NCBI RefSeq assembly: GCF_014651035.1
Contig: NZ_BMWC01000011.1
Location: 62,001 to 126,000 of the forward strand
Length of the DNA stretch: 64,000 nt
From: Streptomyces lomondensis
GTDB lineage: Bacteria > Actinomycetota > Actinomycetes > Streptomycetales > Streptomycetaceae
Reading direction: 5' to 3'
How positions within the stretch are numbered: the first letter of the stretch is position 1; every line of letters starts with the position of its first letter. A program made the translations under genes and the position numbers. This document shows, in pieces, positions 1-9,070 of the stretch. The notes below the pieces were generated by a model. It searched no databases. It was not told the DNA's origin and was given only the letters and a program-made list of their open reading frames with translations.

Positions 1-134
1 ACACCTGGTGGGTGTGGACCTGCCTGGCCGGGGCCGGGCTCGGCCTCATCGGCATCTGGTACGTCCGCAGGCGCGACGCCGCGATCAAGCGGGCCGCCGC
101 CCAGGAGACGACCCCGGCACCGTCGGCCGACTGA
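1..134 (+). CDS. C-terminal fragment of a small membrane protein (DUF2530-like)
   Basis: The gene enters from the left edge; only its last 43 codons are visible, read from base 3 to the TGA at 132-134. The fragment begins with a hydrophobic stretch (TWWVWTCLAGAGLG) followed by WYVRRRD and a basic, Ala-rich tail. That is the end of a transmembrane helix plus cytoplasmic tail, as in the small actinobacterial DUF2530 membrane proteins. No function is known. The family call comes from memory of the C-terminal pattern and is moderate. Confidence 0.6.
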   Translation, partial: TWWVWTCLAGAGLGLIGIWYVRRRDAAIKRAAAQETTPAPSAD

Positions 135-288
135 GCTGCTCCCTAGGGCTGCCCCGTACCGCTGCCCGTACGGCTCTCCTCCGTACGGCTCCTCCGGCGA
201 GAAAGGCTCCCCCCGCGTCCCTACGCTCGAAGAAGCGGCGGCGCGGCCGGCGCGTGGAACCGCAGCCGAACGGGTGAGGAGCGCAGCC

Positions 289-1134
289 ATGACGAACGGG
301 AACGGCTCGGCCGAGGCCGACCGCACGCTGAAGGCCAAGCACCGGGCGATGTGGGCCCAGGGCGACTACCCGTCCCTGGCCGCCGAGGTCATCTCCGAGC
401 TGGGCCCGGTCCTGGTCGAGGCGTGCGGGGTGCGCTCGGGGCAGCGGGTGCTGGACGTGGGCGCCGGCACCGGCAACGCCGCGATCCCGGCGGCCCTGGC
501 CGGTGCGGAGGTGGTCGCCTCCGACCTCACCCCCGAGCTGTTCGAGGCCGGCCGGCGCGTGGCCGAGGAGCGGGGCGCGCGCCTCACCTGGCAGGAGGCC
601 GACGCCGAGGCGCTGCCCTTCGGCGACGCGGAGTTCGACACCGTGCTCTCCTGCGTCGGCGTCATGTTCGCCCCGCACCACCAGCGGGCCGCCGACGAAC
701 TCGTCCGGGTCTGCCGGCCGGGCGGCACGATCGGGCTGCTGAGCTGGACACCCCAGGGCTTCATCGGCCGGATGTTCGCCACGCTGAAGCCGTACGCCCC
801 ACCGCCCCCGCCGGGCGCGCAGCCGCCCCCGCTGTGGGGCGACGAGGACCATGCGCGCGCGCTCCTCGGCGACCGGGTCACGGACGTCCGCGCCGAGCGC
901 CGCACCGTCCGGGTCGACCGCTTCGCCACGCCCGAGATGTTCCGCGACTACTTCAAGGAGCGCTACGGCCCCACCATCACCGTCTACAAGAACATCGCCG
1001 GCGACCCCGACCGCGTCGCCGCCCTGGACCGCGACCTGGTGGCCCTCGCCCGCGACGCCGACCTCGGGACCGGGCAGGGCGGGACGGTCATGGACTGGGA
1101 GTACCTGCTGCTGACCGCCCGCCGGGCCGGCTGA
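289..1134 (+). CDS. Class I SAM-dependent methyltransferase
   Basis: 281 residues. The start is ATG 289, preceded by GAGGAG at 275-280; an in-frame GTG at 274 lies in front of that ribosome binding site and is unlikely. Motif I is VLDVGAGTGN near residues 54-63, followed by an acidic motif II (VVASDLTPELFEAG) and a motif III/IV region (EADAEALPFGDAEFDTVLSC). This is the Rossmann methyltransferase fold of the UbiE/Methyltransf_11 type. The substrate cannot be predicted. The following ATPase gene is 132 bases away and is probably a separate transcript. Confidence 0.9.
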   Translation: MTNGNGSAEADRTLKAKHRAMWAQGDYPSLAAEVISELGPVLVEACGVRSGQRVLDVGAGTGNAAIPAALAGAEVVASDLTPELFEAGRRVAEERGARLTWQEADAEALPFGDAEFDTVLSCVGVMFAPHHQRAADELVRVCRPGGTIGLLSWTPQGFIGRMFATLKPYAPPPPPGAQPPPLWGDEDHARALLGDRVTDVRAERRTVRVDRFATPEMFRDYFKERYGPTITVYKNIAGDPDRVAALDRDLVALARDADLGTGQGGTVMDWEYLLLTARRAG

Positions 1135-1266
1135 CAGGCGGAACGGCACCAGGGTCCGACGACGTACAACTGCCGTACGACCACGGCATGAAGTCGGTCC
1201 TTCCCAGGTCGGATCTTCCCCGCATTCGGCAGGTGAACCCGCAAATCCGCACGTACCGTCGAATGC

Positions 1267-3660
1267 ATGACGCATCTCGACGCGGGTGCCCGGCCCGACT
1301 CCGCGCGGCCGGCGACGGTCACCTCACGCGAGACCGGACTGACCAGCGCTCAGGTCGCCGAACGGGTGGAGCGCGGCCAGGTCAACGACGTGCCGGTGCG
1401 CAGCAGCCGCTCCACTGTCGACATCGTCCGCGCCAACGTCTTCACCCGCTTCAACGCGATCATCGGCGTGCTCTGGCTGATCATGCTGGTCGTAGCGCCG
1501 ATCCAGGACAGCCTGTTCGGCTTCGTGATCCTCGCCAACACCGGCATCGGGATCATCCAGGAGTGGCGGGCGAAGAAGACGCTGGACTCGCTCGCGCTGA
1601 TCGGTGAGGTGCGTCCCACCGTCCGCCGGGACGGGGCCTCCGGCGACGTCAGCACCTCCGAGATCGTCCTCGACGACCTGATCGAGATCGGCCCGGGCGA
1701 CAAGGTCGTCGTCGACGGCGTCTGTGTCGAGGCCGACGGGCTGGAGATCGACGAGTCGCTGCTCACCGGCGAGGCCGACCCGGTGGTCAAGCGCCCCGGC
1801 GATCAGGTGATGTCCGGCAGCTTCGTGGTCGCGGGCGGCGGGGCCTTCCAGGCCACCAAGGTCGGCCGTGAGGCGTACGCCGCGCAGCTCGCCGAGGAGG
1901 CGTCCCGGTTCACCCTCGTCCACTCCGAGCTGCGCTCCGGCATCTCCACGATCCTCAAGTACGTCACGTGGATGATGGTCCCCACCGCGATCGGCCTGAT
2001 CATCAGCCAGCTGGTCGTGAAGGACAACGCCTTCAAGGACTCCGTGGCCCGCACGGTCGGCGGCATCGTCCCGATGGTCCCCGAGGGGCTCGTCCTGCTC
2101 ACCTCCGTCGCCTTCGCCATCGGCGTCATCCGGCTCGGCCGCAAGCAGTGCCTGGTGCAGGAGCTGCCCGCGATCGAGGGGCTGGCCCGGGTCGACACGG
2201 TCTGCCTGGACAAGACCGGCACCCTCACCGAGGGCGGCATGGACGTCACCGAGCTGCGGCCCCTCCAGGGCGCCGACGAGACGTACGTACGGCAGGTGCT
2301 CGGTGCCCTCGGCGAGTCGGACCCGCGGCCCAACGCCTCCCTGAAGGCGATCATCGACACCTACCCGGCCGTCGACGGCTGGCGCTGCACCCAGGCCCTG
2401 CCCTTCTCCTCCGCCCGCAAGTACAGCGGCGCCGCGTTCAGCGAGGGCGACGGGCAGAGCAGTACGTGGCTGCTGGGCGCGCCCGACGTGCTGCTGCCCG
2501 ACGAGGACCCGGCCCTCGCCGAGACCGAGCGGCTGAACGAGCAGGGCCTGAGGGTGCTGCTGCTCGCCCGGGTCGAGCGGGACCTGGACGATCCGGAGGT
2601 CGCGGAGGGCGCGAAGCCCACCGCCCTGGTCGTGCTGGAGCAGCGGCTGCGGCCGGACGCCGCCGACACGCTGCGCTACTTCGCCGACCAGAACGTCCGG
2701 GCCAAGGTCATCTCGGGCGACAACGCGGTGTCGGTCGGGGCGGTCGCCGCCAAGCTCGGGCTGTCCGGGACCACCGTGGACGCGCGGCGGCTGCCCGCCG
2801 ACCAGGACGGGATGGCCGAGGCCCTCGACGACGGCACGGTGTTCGGGCGGGTCACCCCGCAGCAGAAGCGGAACATGGTGGGCGCGCTCCAGTCCCGCGG
2901 GCACACGGTCGCGATGACCGGCGACGGCGTGAACGACGTCCTCGCGCTGAAGGACGCCGACATCGGCGTGGCGATGGGCGCCGGCTCGGAGGCCACGCGG
3001 GCGGTCGCGCAGATCGTGCTGCTGAACAACAGCTTCGCCACGCTGCCGTCGGTGGTGGCGGAGGGGCGCCGGGTCATCGGCAACATCACGCGGGTCGCGA
3101 CCCTGTTCCTCGTCAAGACGGTGTACTCGGTGCTGCTGGCCGTCCTGGTGGTCTGCTCGCAGGTCGAGTACCCGTTCCTGCCGCGCCATCTGACCCTGCT
3201 GTCGACGCTGACGATCGGCGTCCCGGCGTTCTTCCTGGCGCTCGCGCCCAACAAGGAACGCGCGAAGCCGAACTTCGTCCGGCGGGTCATGCGGTACGCG
3301 ATTCCGGGTGGGATCCTGGCCGCGGGGGCGACCTTCGCGACGTATCTGATCGCCCGGGGGCACTACACGGGGGCGGGGGCGCTGGACGCGGAGACCAGCG
3401 CCGCGACGCTGACGCTGTTCCTCATCTCGATGTGGGTGCTGGCGATCATCGCCCGGCCGTACACCTGGTGGCGGGTCGCGCTGGTGGCCTCGATGGCCGG
3501 GGCGTTCCTGCTGGTGCTGGTGGTGCCCTGGCTTCAGGAGTTCTTCGCGCTGAAGCTGGTGGGGATGACCATGCCGTGGGTCGCGGTCGGCATCGCGGCG
3601 GTGGCGGCGGCCGCCCTGGAACTCCTGTGGAGGTGGGTGGACCGCCGCTTTCCCGCTTAG
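1267..3660 (+). CDS. ctpE: CtpE-like P-type ATPase, probable calcium/cation pump
   Basis: 797 residues, the same length as mycobacterial CtpE. The actuator domain carries TGE at 167-169. Membrane helix 4 has the PEGL signature at 272-275 (VPMVPEGL), which is typical of the CtpE/PMA-like group and not of CPx heavy-metal pumps. The phosphorylated aspartate is D315 in DKTGTLTEGG, and the hinge is TGDGVND at 551-557. There is no N-terminal metal-binding domain. CtpE in mycobacteria imports calcium; transfer of that role here is inference. The start ATG has no good Shine-Dalgarno sequence, and a leaderless start is possible. Confidence 0.9.
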   Translation: MTHLDAGARPDSARPATVTSRETGLTSAQVAERVERGQVNDVPVRSSRSTVDIVRANVFTRFNAIIGVLWLIMLVVAPIQDSLFGFVILANTGIGIIQEWRAKKTLDSLALIGEVRPTVRRDGASGDVSTSEIVLDDLIEIGPGDKVVVDGVCVEADGLEIDESLLTGEADPVVKRPGDQVMSGSFVVAGGGAFQATKVGREAYAAQLAEEASRFTLVHSELRSGISTILKYVTWMMVPTAIGLIISQLVVKDNAFKDSVARTVGGIVPMVPEGLVLLTSVAFAIGVIRLGRKQCLVQELPAIEGLARVDTVCLDKTGTLTEGGMDVTELRPLQGADETYVRQVLGALGESDPRPNASLKAIIDTYPAVDGWRCTQALPFSSARKYSGAAFSEGDGQSSTWLLGAPDVLLPDEDPALAETERLNEQGLRVLLLARVERDLDDPEVAEGAKPTALVVLEQRLRPDAADTLRYFADQNVRAKVISGDNAVSVGAVAAKLGLSGTTVDARRLPADQDGMAEALDDGTVFGRVTPQQKRNMVGALQSRGHTVAMTGDGVNDVLALKDADIGVAMGAGSEATRAVAQIVLLNNSFATLPSVVAEGRRVIGNITRVATLFLVKTVYSVLLAVLVVCSQVEYPFLPRHLTLLSTLTIGVPAFFLALAPNKERAKPNFVRRVMRYAIPGGILAAGATFATYLIARGHYTGAGALDAETSAATLTLFLISMWVLAIIARPYTWWRVALVASMAGAFLLVLVVPWLQEFFALKLVGMTMPWVAVGIAAVAAAALELLWRWVDRRFPA

Positions 3661-3705
3661 CGCCGTCGTGGTTGTTCGCGCAGTTCCCCGCGCCCCTTTC
3701 GGGGC
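3661..3705 (-). repeat. Dispersed intergenic repeat, short form
   Basis: Read on the minus strand this is GGGGCGCGGGGAACTGCGCG followed by AACAACCACGACGGCG. It belongs to the same family as copies at 45670, 50631, 53356 and 61068. It begins right at the end of the P-type ATPase gene. Confidence 0.7.
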
Positions 3706-3711
3706 GCTTTT
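3690..3711. terminator. Bidirectional hairpin terminator between convergent genes
   Basis: GCGCCCC (3690-3696) pairs with GGGGCGC (3701-3707) across a TTTC loop and is followed by TTTT on the plus strand. It sits between the end of the P-type ATPase gene and the stop codon of the convergent secreted-protein gene, and could serve both. Confidence 0.7.
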
Positions 3712-4567
3712 ACTTCACGTCGACGTAGTCGCCGGTGGCGTTGACGGCCGGGGTGGTCGTCGTGCCGGCGAAGCTGAAGCGCCAGTAGCCGTCGTACTGG
3801 GCCGTGGCGGTGGCCTTCAGGTTGCCGTACTGGTCGGAGTACACGGTCTTGACCGTGGTGTACGTGCTGGTGCCCGCCTTGCGGAACTGGAGCTTGACCG
3901 GCTGGTTGGTGTAGCCGTGGTAGGCGTTGTCCTCCCAGTTGGCGCGGGACAGCTTGCCGGTGGACGTGATCGTCTTGCCCTTGGAGACGGGTTCGGGGCC
4001 GGCGTTGACGGTCAGCTTGGAGTAGCGCTGCACCTTGGTGGTGGCCAGGCCGCCCTGCTCCTTCTCGTCGCCGTTGCTGGTGACGGCGAGGGCACCCGCG
4101 CCCCAGGTGCCGGCGTCGGAGTTCCACAGGTCGCCGTCGGCGGGGTGGATGCTGATGACGCCCTTGCAGTTCAGGACGGTCGACGAGACGGCGGTGCAGG
4201 TGGCCGGGTCGTCGCTGATGAAGATGTTGTCCGCGGTGTCGATCGAGGAACCGTGGTAGATCAGCGGGCCCGTGGCGAAGTTGTCGGAGCTGGTGTCCAG
4301 GTCCGCGGCGTGCGTCACGGTGTACGTGACGGGGAAGCTGACCACGTTCGTGGTGCCGACGACGATGTTCTTGCCGCTGTTCACCTTCATGTCGGAGAAG
4401 GTGACGTCGAGGTTCGACGCGGTGGTGCTGCCCGAGTCGGCGTCGGCCGCGGCGGAGCTGAAGGCCGCCTTGCCGGACGGCGCGTCGGCGGCCTGGGCGG
4501 CCGGGACGACGAGGGCGGAGAGGGCCAGGGCGCCGGCGACGGCGGCCACGGTGGCTCGCATGTGCAT
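3710..4567 (-). CDS. Secreted protein of unknown function (DUF5707-like)
   Basis: 285 residues. An N-terminal signal peptide (MHMRATVAAVAGALALSALV, then PAAQAADA) predicts Sec export with cleavage after AQA. The mature part is Ser/Thr-rich with beta-strand patterns and two cysteines (in TCTAV and LNCKG) that could form a disulfide. The C-terminal 110 residues (KLTVNAGPEPVSKGKTITST and on to GNLKATATAQYDG) resemble the bacterial Ig-like stretches of Streptomyces secreted proteins. The start is preceded by GGGGAA. The resemblance to DUF5707 is recalled, not tested. No enzymatic motif was seen. Confidence 0.75.
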   Translation of the reverse strand: MHMRATVAAVAGALALSALVVPAAQAADAPSGKAAFSSAAADADSGSTTASNLDVTFSDMKVNSGKNIVVGTTNVVSFPVTYTVTHAADLDTSSDNFATGPLIYHGSSIDTADNIFISDDPATCTAVSSTVLNCKGVISIHPADGDLWNSDAGTWGAGALAVTSNGDEKEQGGLATTKVQRYSKLTVNAGPEPVSKGKTITSTGKLSRANWEDNAYHGYTNQPVKLQFRKAGTSTYTTVKTVYSDQYGNLKATATAQYDGYWRFSFAGTTTTPAVNATGDYVDVK

Positions 4568-4699
4568 GTGTTCCCCAGGTGGAGAAGTGATCGTGGAGTC
4601 TGTTGACTCACGCGATCAGATACCTCAGCACTGCGCTTGGTTGTACGACAGGTGAAAAATATGTGCGGAAGTTCTCACCTGCCGTACGTCACCACCGGA

Positions 4700-7600
4700 T
4701 CAGTCGAACCACCGGTCCCGCGCCAGCTCCTCCGTCCGTGACGGGTCCTCCAGCAGCGCCGCCACCTCGAACCGCCGCGGCCACTGCCCCGCCGCCCAGG
4801 CCAGCCCAGCGGCGACGCCCTCCAGCGTGGCGGCGTGCAGGACGTCGTCGTCCGTGAGCCGCCAGTCGATCTCCACGCCGTCGACGACGAGTTCCTCGTG
4901 CTCGACGTAGGAGGCCGGGGTCCGTCGGCCGAGCAGCACCCGCACCGCCTCGGGCACGTCGTGCTCGACGCCCTCGGAGGTGACCTCCCCGGTGACGGAC
5001 TCGCTCAGCCGCCGCACCTGGAACAGCTCGGCCAGCTCGGCGGCGCGGGACGGCCGTACGGGCAGCAGCGGGACGCCCTCGGTGAACGGCAGCAGGTCGG
5101 GCGAGTCGCACACCACGGCGTCGGCCGCGTCCACGACCTCCACCCGGCCGTCGACGACCGCGCGCAGCTCGTCCGGCAGGGTCACCTGCTCCGGGTCCAG
5201 CTCGGCCAACGCCCCGTACAGGGCGTGCAGCTGAACCCCCGTCACCTCGCGCTCGGGGTCGGCGAGCCGGTCGAGCAGCTCGGCGGCCCCGCCGGGCTCG
5301 TCCAGCAGCGCGGCGACCGAGGTGCGCACGCCGAGCGCGCGCAGCACCTGCTCGTCCTCGAAGCCGGTCGCGTCGGCCTCGTCGTACAGCCCGCGCAGGA
5401 GAGGGTCGCCGCCGGCGGCCCGCAGACCGGCCGGGCGGCGGCCGTCGAGGACCGGGTTCCCGCGCAGCCACCACGCCGTGTACGGCCGGACGACCTCGTG
5501 CGTCCCGTCGTGCAGCAGGATCCGCACGGGCTGCGCGATCGCGTCCCGCAGGGGCGGCCGGGACAACAGGGCCAGCGCCTGCGGCCACTTGTCCTCGTCC
5601 ACGAGATCCAGGTCCCGTACGGCGATGATCTCAGTCGCGACCGGCGGCACCGGGCTGTCCGGGAAGCGGTCGAGGATGTCCTCGCACCACACGTCCACGG
5701 CGTCCAGCAGGCCCGGGTCGTCGGGTTCGGCGAAGTCGCCCTCGCGGGGCTCCAGTTCGTCCGGGTCGAGGACGACGTCGGTGGCCCGGACGACGGCGAA
5801 GTTCACCAGGACCCCGCAGGCGGCCAGCGGCTGCTCGCCCCACTTCGCGGCCAGCTCGGCGTCCACGGCGGCCAGTTCGCCCTCGCGCATTACCTGGGCG
5901 AAGGGGCCGCCGGGGAAGACCAGTTCGCAGGCCGGGGCCGGTTCGCCGTCCTCGTCGGGCAGCGCGAGCGCGCCGAGCCAGGGCTCGTCACCGGGCTCCA
6001 GGCCGGCGTCCCGCACCAGGGCCAGCACGGTGTCGGCCAGTTCGTCGGCGTCGAGGGCGTCCTCCTCCCAGTTCACCCCGCCCTCGTCGTCCAGGGACGC
6101 GGCGACGGCGGCCCGGACCTGCGGGGTGGTCAGGACGGCCCGCGGGGTGGCGGGCAGGGCGCCGAGCTTCTCCAGGATCGGATGGGCGGCGTCCGGGTGG
6201 GCGACCTTCAGGCCGAGCCGGGCCAGCACCTCCGGGTCGATCCGGGCGGCCTCCCCGCCGGGCAGCAGGACCTGCCGGGGCCCGATGGTGGTACGGCCGT
6301 CCGCGAGCGGCACCGGCAGCCCCGACAGCCGGTCCGGGTCGACCCCGGCCAGGCTGTCGTAGAGCCGCCGCCACCAGCCCGGGTCCTTCTCCAGCCCGGC
6401 CAGCCGGTCGATCGCGTCGGTCAGCGGGACCCGGGCGACGCCCAGGGTGCGCAGCTCCGCGCGGCGTTCGAGCCCGGCGGGCAGCAGGGTGGGCAGCACC
6501 TCGGCGAGGACCCGCACGGTGTCCGCGCCGGCGCCCTCGACGACCTCGGCGTCCCGGGGCCGCAGCGATTCCGGCAGGTCGTCACCGTCGCGGGGCGGGA
6601 CCGCGGGCGGCAGGAAGGAGGTCCGGGGCAGCCGCTCCAGGATCGCCTGGCGCAGGGCGCCGTCCAGCTCGCCCTTGCCGAGCGGGCCGGGCACGAGGCC
6701 GATGATCCCGGCGGTGACGGGCCGCCAGTCGGCGAGGAGTTCGGCGTAGGCGTCGGCCGCGCGCTGGACCAGGAAGTCGGTCAGCGGGCCGGGGGCGGCG
6801 TGCCGGCGGGTGGAGTCCAGCGGGAACGAGGCGATGAGCAGGGCCGGGACGCCGAGCGGCTCGTCGCTGGGTGTGGGGGCGTGCACGACCGGGCTGGTGC
6901 GGGGCCGGACCGGGCTGCCGTCGCTGTCCACGGGCACGGCCCAGGTGACCGACCAGTGGGGCCGCAGCCGCTCCTCGACGGGCCGGTCGGCGAGCAGGTC
7001 GGGGGTGAGGGGGCCGTGGGCGGCGGCGGTACGCCAGTGGGTGACGCCGTCGCCGGAGTCGTCGACGACCGTGAAGGGCCCGTCGGTGCGGCGGGTGAGG
7101 GTCCGGGGGCTCTCGCCGTTCACCTCGACGACGAGCTCTTCGAGGCCCGGGAGGGTGAGCAGCAGGGCGTCGTCGACGGCGTGCAGGAGCCGCTCGGCGA
7201 GATCGGCGGCGGCCGCGTCGCGCAGCGGCAGGATGACGGCGGTGTCGTACGAGTCGGGGGCCGTGCCCTCGGCGGCGAACGGCAGCCGCAGCAGCGGTAC
7301 GTGCCCGTCCCGCCGCCGGATCTCGTCCCCGAGGCCGGGGCTGTGCCGGGCGGTCTCGGCGGCCCGCTCCCGGGCCTCGGCGAGGGACCAGCGGACCCCG
7401 CCGTGCCGGCCGACGACGGCGGGCTCGTCGGTGACGGCGAGGACGGCGGCGAACCCGACGCCGAACCGGCCGACGGCCCGCTCGTGGGTCTCCCGCTTCG
7501 CGGAGGCGCGCAGCGTGGACAGCGACTCGACGCCGGCCGCGTCCAGCGGGGCGCCGGTGTTGGCGGCGACGAGCACCCCGTCGCGCAGGGTGAGCCGCAG

Positions 7601-7822
7601 CTGCCCCGGCACCCCGGCCCGGGCGGCCGCGTCGGCGGCGTTCTGGGCGAGTTCGACGACGAGCCGGTCCCGGTAGCCGCCGAGGACGAGGTCCTCCTCG
7701 GCGTTGGCGTCCTCACGGAACCGGGCCGGGCTGGTGGCCCAGGCGTCGAGGACCCCGCGCCGCAGACGTGCCGTACCGAACGGGTCGGCACCCTCGGCGG
7801 CCGGGTGCACGAACTTGCTCAC
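4700..7822 (-). CDS. Large sacsin/Hsp90-type (GHKL) ATPase-domain protein
   Basis: 1040 residues. GTG 7822 is chosen because AGGAGA (7834-7829) lies about 6 bases upstream; in-frame starts at 7828 and 7837 overlap or precede that site. The N-terminus carries a Bergerat-fold ATPase: ELAQNAADAA with N61 and D64, AANTGAPLD at 87-95 and GRFGVGF at 118-124. The remaining 850 residues are acidic and mostly helical with no motif I recognise. In actinomycetes such proteins are annotated as sacsin N-terminal ATP-binding-like and are presumed to be chaperone-like, but the client is unknown. It appears monocistronic; the DUF3027 gene upstream ends 75 bases away. Confidence 0.85.
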   Translation of the reverse strand: MSKFVHPAAEGADPFGTARLRRGVLDAWATSPARFREDANAEEDLVLGGYRDRLVVELAQNAADAAARAGVPGQLRLTLRDGVLVAANTGAPLDAAGVESLSTLRASAKRETHERAVGRFGVGFAAVLAVTDEPAVVGRHGGVRWSLAEARERAAETARHSPGLGDEIRRRDGHVPLLRLPFAAEGTAPDSYDTAVILPLRDAAAADLAERLLHAVDDALLLTLPGLEELVVEVNGESPRTLTRRTDGPFTVVDDSGDGVTHWRTAAAHGPLTPDLLADRPVEERLRPHWSVTWAVPVDSDGSPVRPRTSPVVHAPTPSDEPLGVPALLIASFPLDSTRRHAAPGPLTDFLVQRAADAYAELLADWRPVTAGIIGLVPGPLGKGELDGALRQAILERLPRTSFLPPAVPPRDGDDLPESLRPRDAEVVEGAGADTVRVLAEVLPTLLPAGLERRAELRTLGVARVPLTDAIDRLAGLEKDPGWWRRLYDSLAGVDPDRLSGLPVPLADGRTTIGPRQVLLPGGEAARIDPEVLARLGLKVAHPDAAHPILEKLGALPATPRAVLTTPQVRAAVAASLDDEGGVNWEEDALDADELADTVLALVRDAGLEPGDEPWLGALALPDEDGEPAPACELVFPGGPFAQVMREGELAAVDAELAAKWGEQPLAACGVLVNFAVVRATDVVLDPDELEPREGDFAEPDDPGLLDAVDVWCEDILDRFPDSPVPPVATEIIAVRDLDLVDEDKWPQALALLSRPPLRDAIAQPVRILLHDGTHEVVRPYTAWWLRGNPVLDGRRPAGLRAAGGDPLLRGLYDEADATGFEDEQVLRALGVRTSVAALLDEPGGAAELLDRLADPEREVTGVQLHALYGALAELDPEQVTLPDELRAVVDGRVEVVDAADAVVCDSPDLLPFTEGVPLLPVRPSRAAELAELFQVRRLSESVTGEVTSEGVEHDVPEAVRVLLGRRTPASYVEHEELVVDGVEIDWRLTDDDVLHAATLEGVAAGLAWAAGQWPRRFEVAALLEDPSRTEELARDRWFD

Positions 7823-7897
7823 GTTCACTCTCCTCATCGGCGGCGTGGGCCGTGAGGTTGAAGGTACCGCGACCGGAAGGGGCCCTCGGACCAGGTC

Positions 7898-8824
7898 CTA
7901 GGAGTGCCCCAGCTCCGCGGACGACTCGTCCTCCGTGACCGGCACCGAACCCGAGTCGGAGGCCGGGCGCAGCGGGAACGGGTCCACCCGGGTCTCGTCG
8001 ATCACCGGCGGGGCCGGCTGCGGCGGCTTGGGCATGACGGCGGCCTCGGAGTGGCCGCCGCAGCCGTAGGCCAGGGAGACCATGCGGCCGTCGGCCGGGG
8101 AGAACTCGTTGGCGCAGACGCCGAAGGCCTGGCCCAGGGAGCCGCCGACGGGGACGAGGAAGCCGCAGGTGACGCAGGCCGCGGGGGCCGACTGGGCCAT
8201 GGGGGTCTTGGGCCCGAACGCCTCCTCCCAGCGGTCGGCCGCGGTGTGCAGCCCGTAGCGGGAGAGCACCCGGGCGCGGCGCATGCCCAGTTCCTCGGCG
8301 ATCGCCGCGATCGACCCGCGGGACGGGGTGACCGGCAGGCGGGACGGGGGGCCCTCGGTGACGTCCGCGTCCTCGGCCTCCACCAGGTCGGCCATCTCGT
8401 GCGACACGGCGGAGTTCGGCGGCGGCTCGTCCTCGCCCGAGTAGCCGGGCTCCAGGCGCAGGTCCTCGGCGTCCGTGGGGAGCAGGTCGCCCGGGCCCAT
8501 GTCGCCGGGGCGCAGCCGCTCGCTCCACGGCACCCACTCGGGCGCGAGCACCGCGTCCGGGCCGGGCAGCAGCACCGCCTCGTCCACCGTGACGATCTTC
8601 GCGCGGGACGCCCGGGCCACCGTCACGGCCCAGCGCCAGCCCCGGTAGCCGAGCTCCCGGCACTCGAAGAAGTGCGTGACAACGCGGTCCCCCTCGGAGA
8701 CCAGCCCCACATGCTCGCCGACGATCCCTGGCGCGGCGGCCTCCTCGGCTGCGGCGCGTGCGAGGTCGACGGCCTCGGCGCACAGACGGTCAGGGGTGCG
8801 GCTTCGCGTTGTCGCTGCGCTCAC
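7898..8824 (-). CDS. DUF3027 family protein
   Basis: 308 residues. The start is GTG 8824 with GGAGAGAAG about 8 bases upstream. Recognisable family segments include VTHFFECRELGYRGWRWAVT and the zinc-like pair C-x-x-C (VTCGF) with a second cysteine (GVCANEF) in the C-terminal half, suggesting a small metal site. The family is actinobacterial, next to menaquinone and cold-shock genes in many Streptomyces; its role is unknown. The C-terminal 40 residues are low-complexity (Pro/Asp/Glu). Confidence 0.85.
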   Translation of the reverse strand: MSAATTRSRTPDRLCAEAVDLARAAAEEAAAPGIVGEHVGLVSEGDRVVTHFFECRELGYRGWRWAVTVARASRAKIVTVDEAVLLPGPDAVLAPEWVPWSERLRPGDMGPGDLLPTDAEDLRLEPGYSGEDEPPPNSAVSHEMADLVEAEDADVTEGPPSRLPVTPSRGSIAAIAEELGMRRARVLSRYGLHTAADRWEEAFGPKTPMAQSAPAACVTCGFLVPVGGSLGQAFGVCANEFSPADGRMVSLAYGCGGHSEAAVMPKPPQPAPPVIDETRVDPFPLRPASDSGSVPVTEDESSAELGHS

Positions 8825-9070
8825 AGGTATCGCTTCTCTCCATACGCCGTCTCACGGGTGCGCCACTCCCAGCGCGGGGGCGGGGACGGAGCGGACCGGA
8901 GGACCGCGTCGACGTCCTTCATCCATTCTGCGGGATGGCTGAGATACGCACGCTACCCTTCCGCCCCACTTCGCGTACACCGACGGTTGTGTTCGCCGTC
9001 GGCCCGGTCATGAGCCGCCGCCCGGCCGCCGCCCCCGGACAGTCACCCCACAGGCCCTATACAAGCGGTA

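Noticed and set aside
85..1275. Long open frames antisense to the first methyltransferase and similar antisense frames throughout
   Set aside because: In DNA of this GC content, stop codons are rare in shadow frames. These frames are Arg/Gly/Pro-rich, have no ribosome binding site, and lie over genes with clear family motifs.
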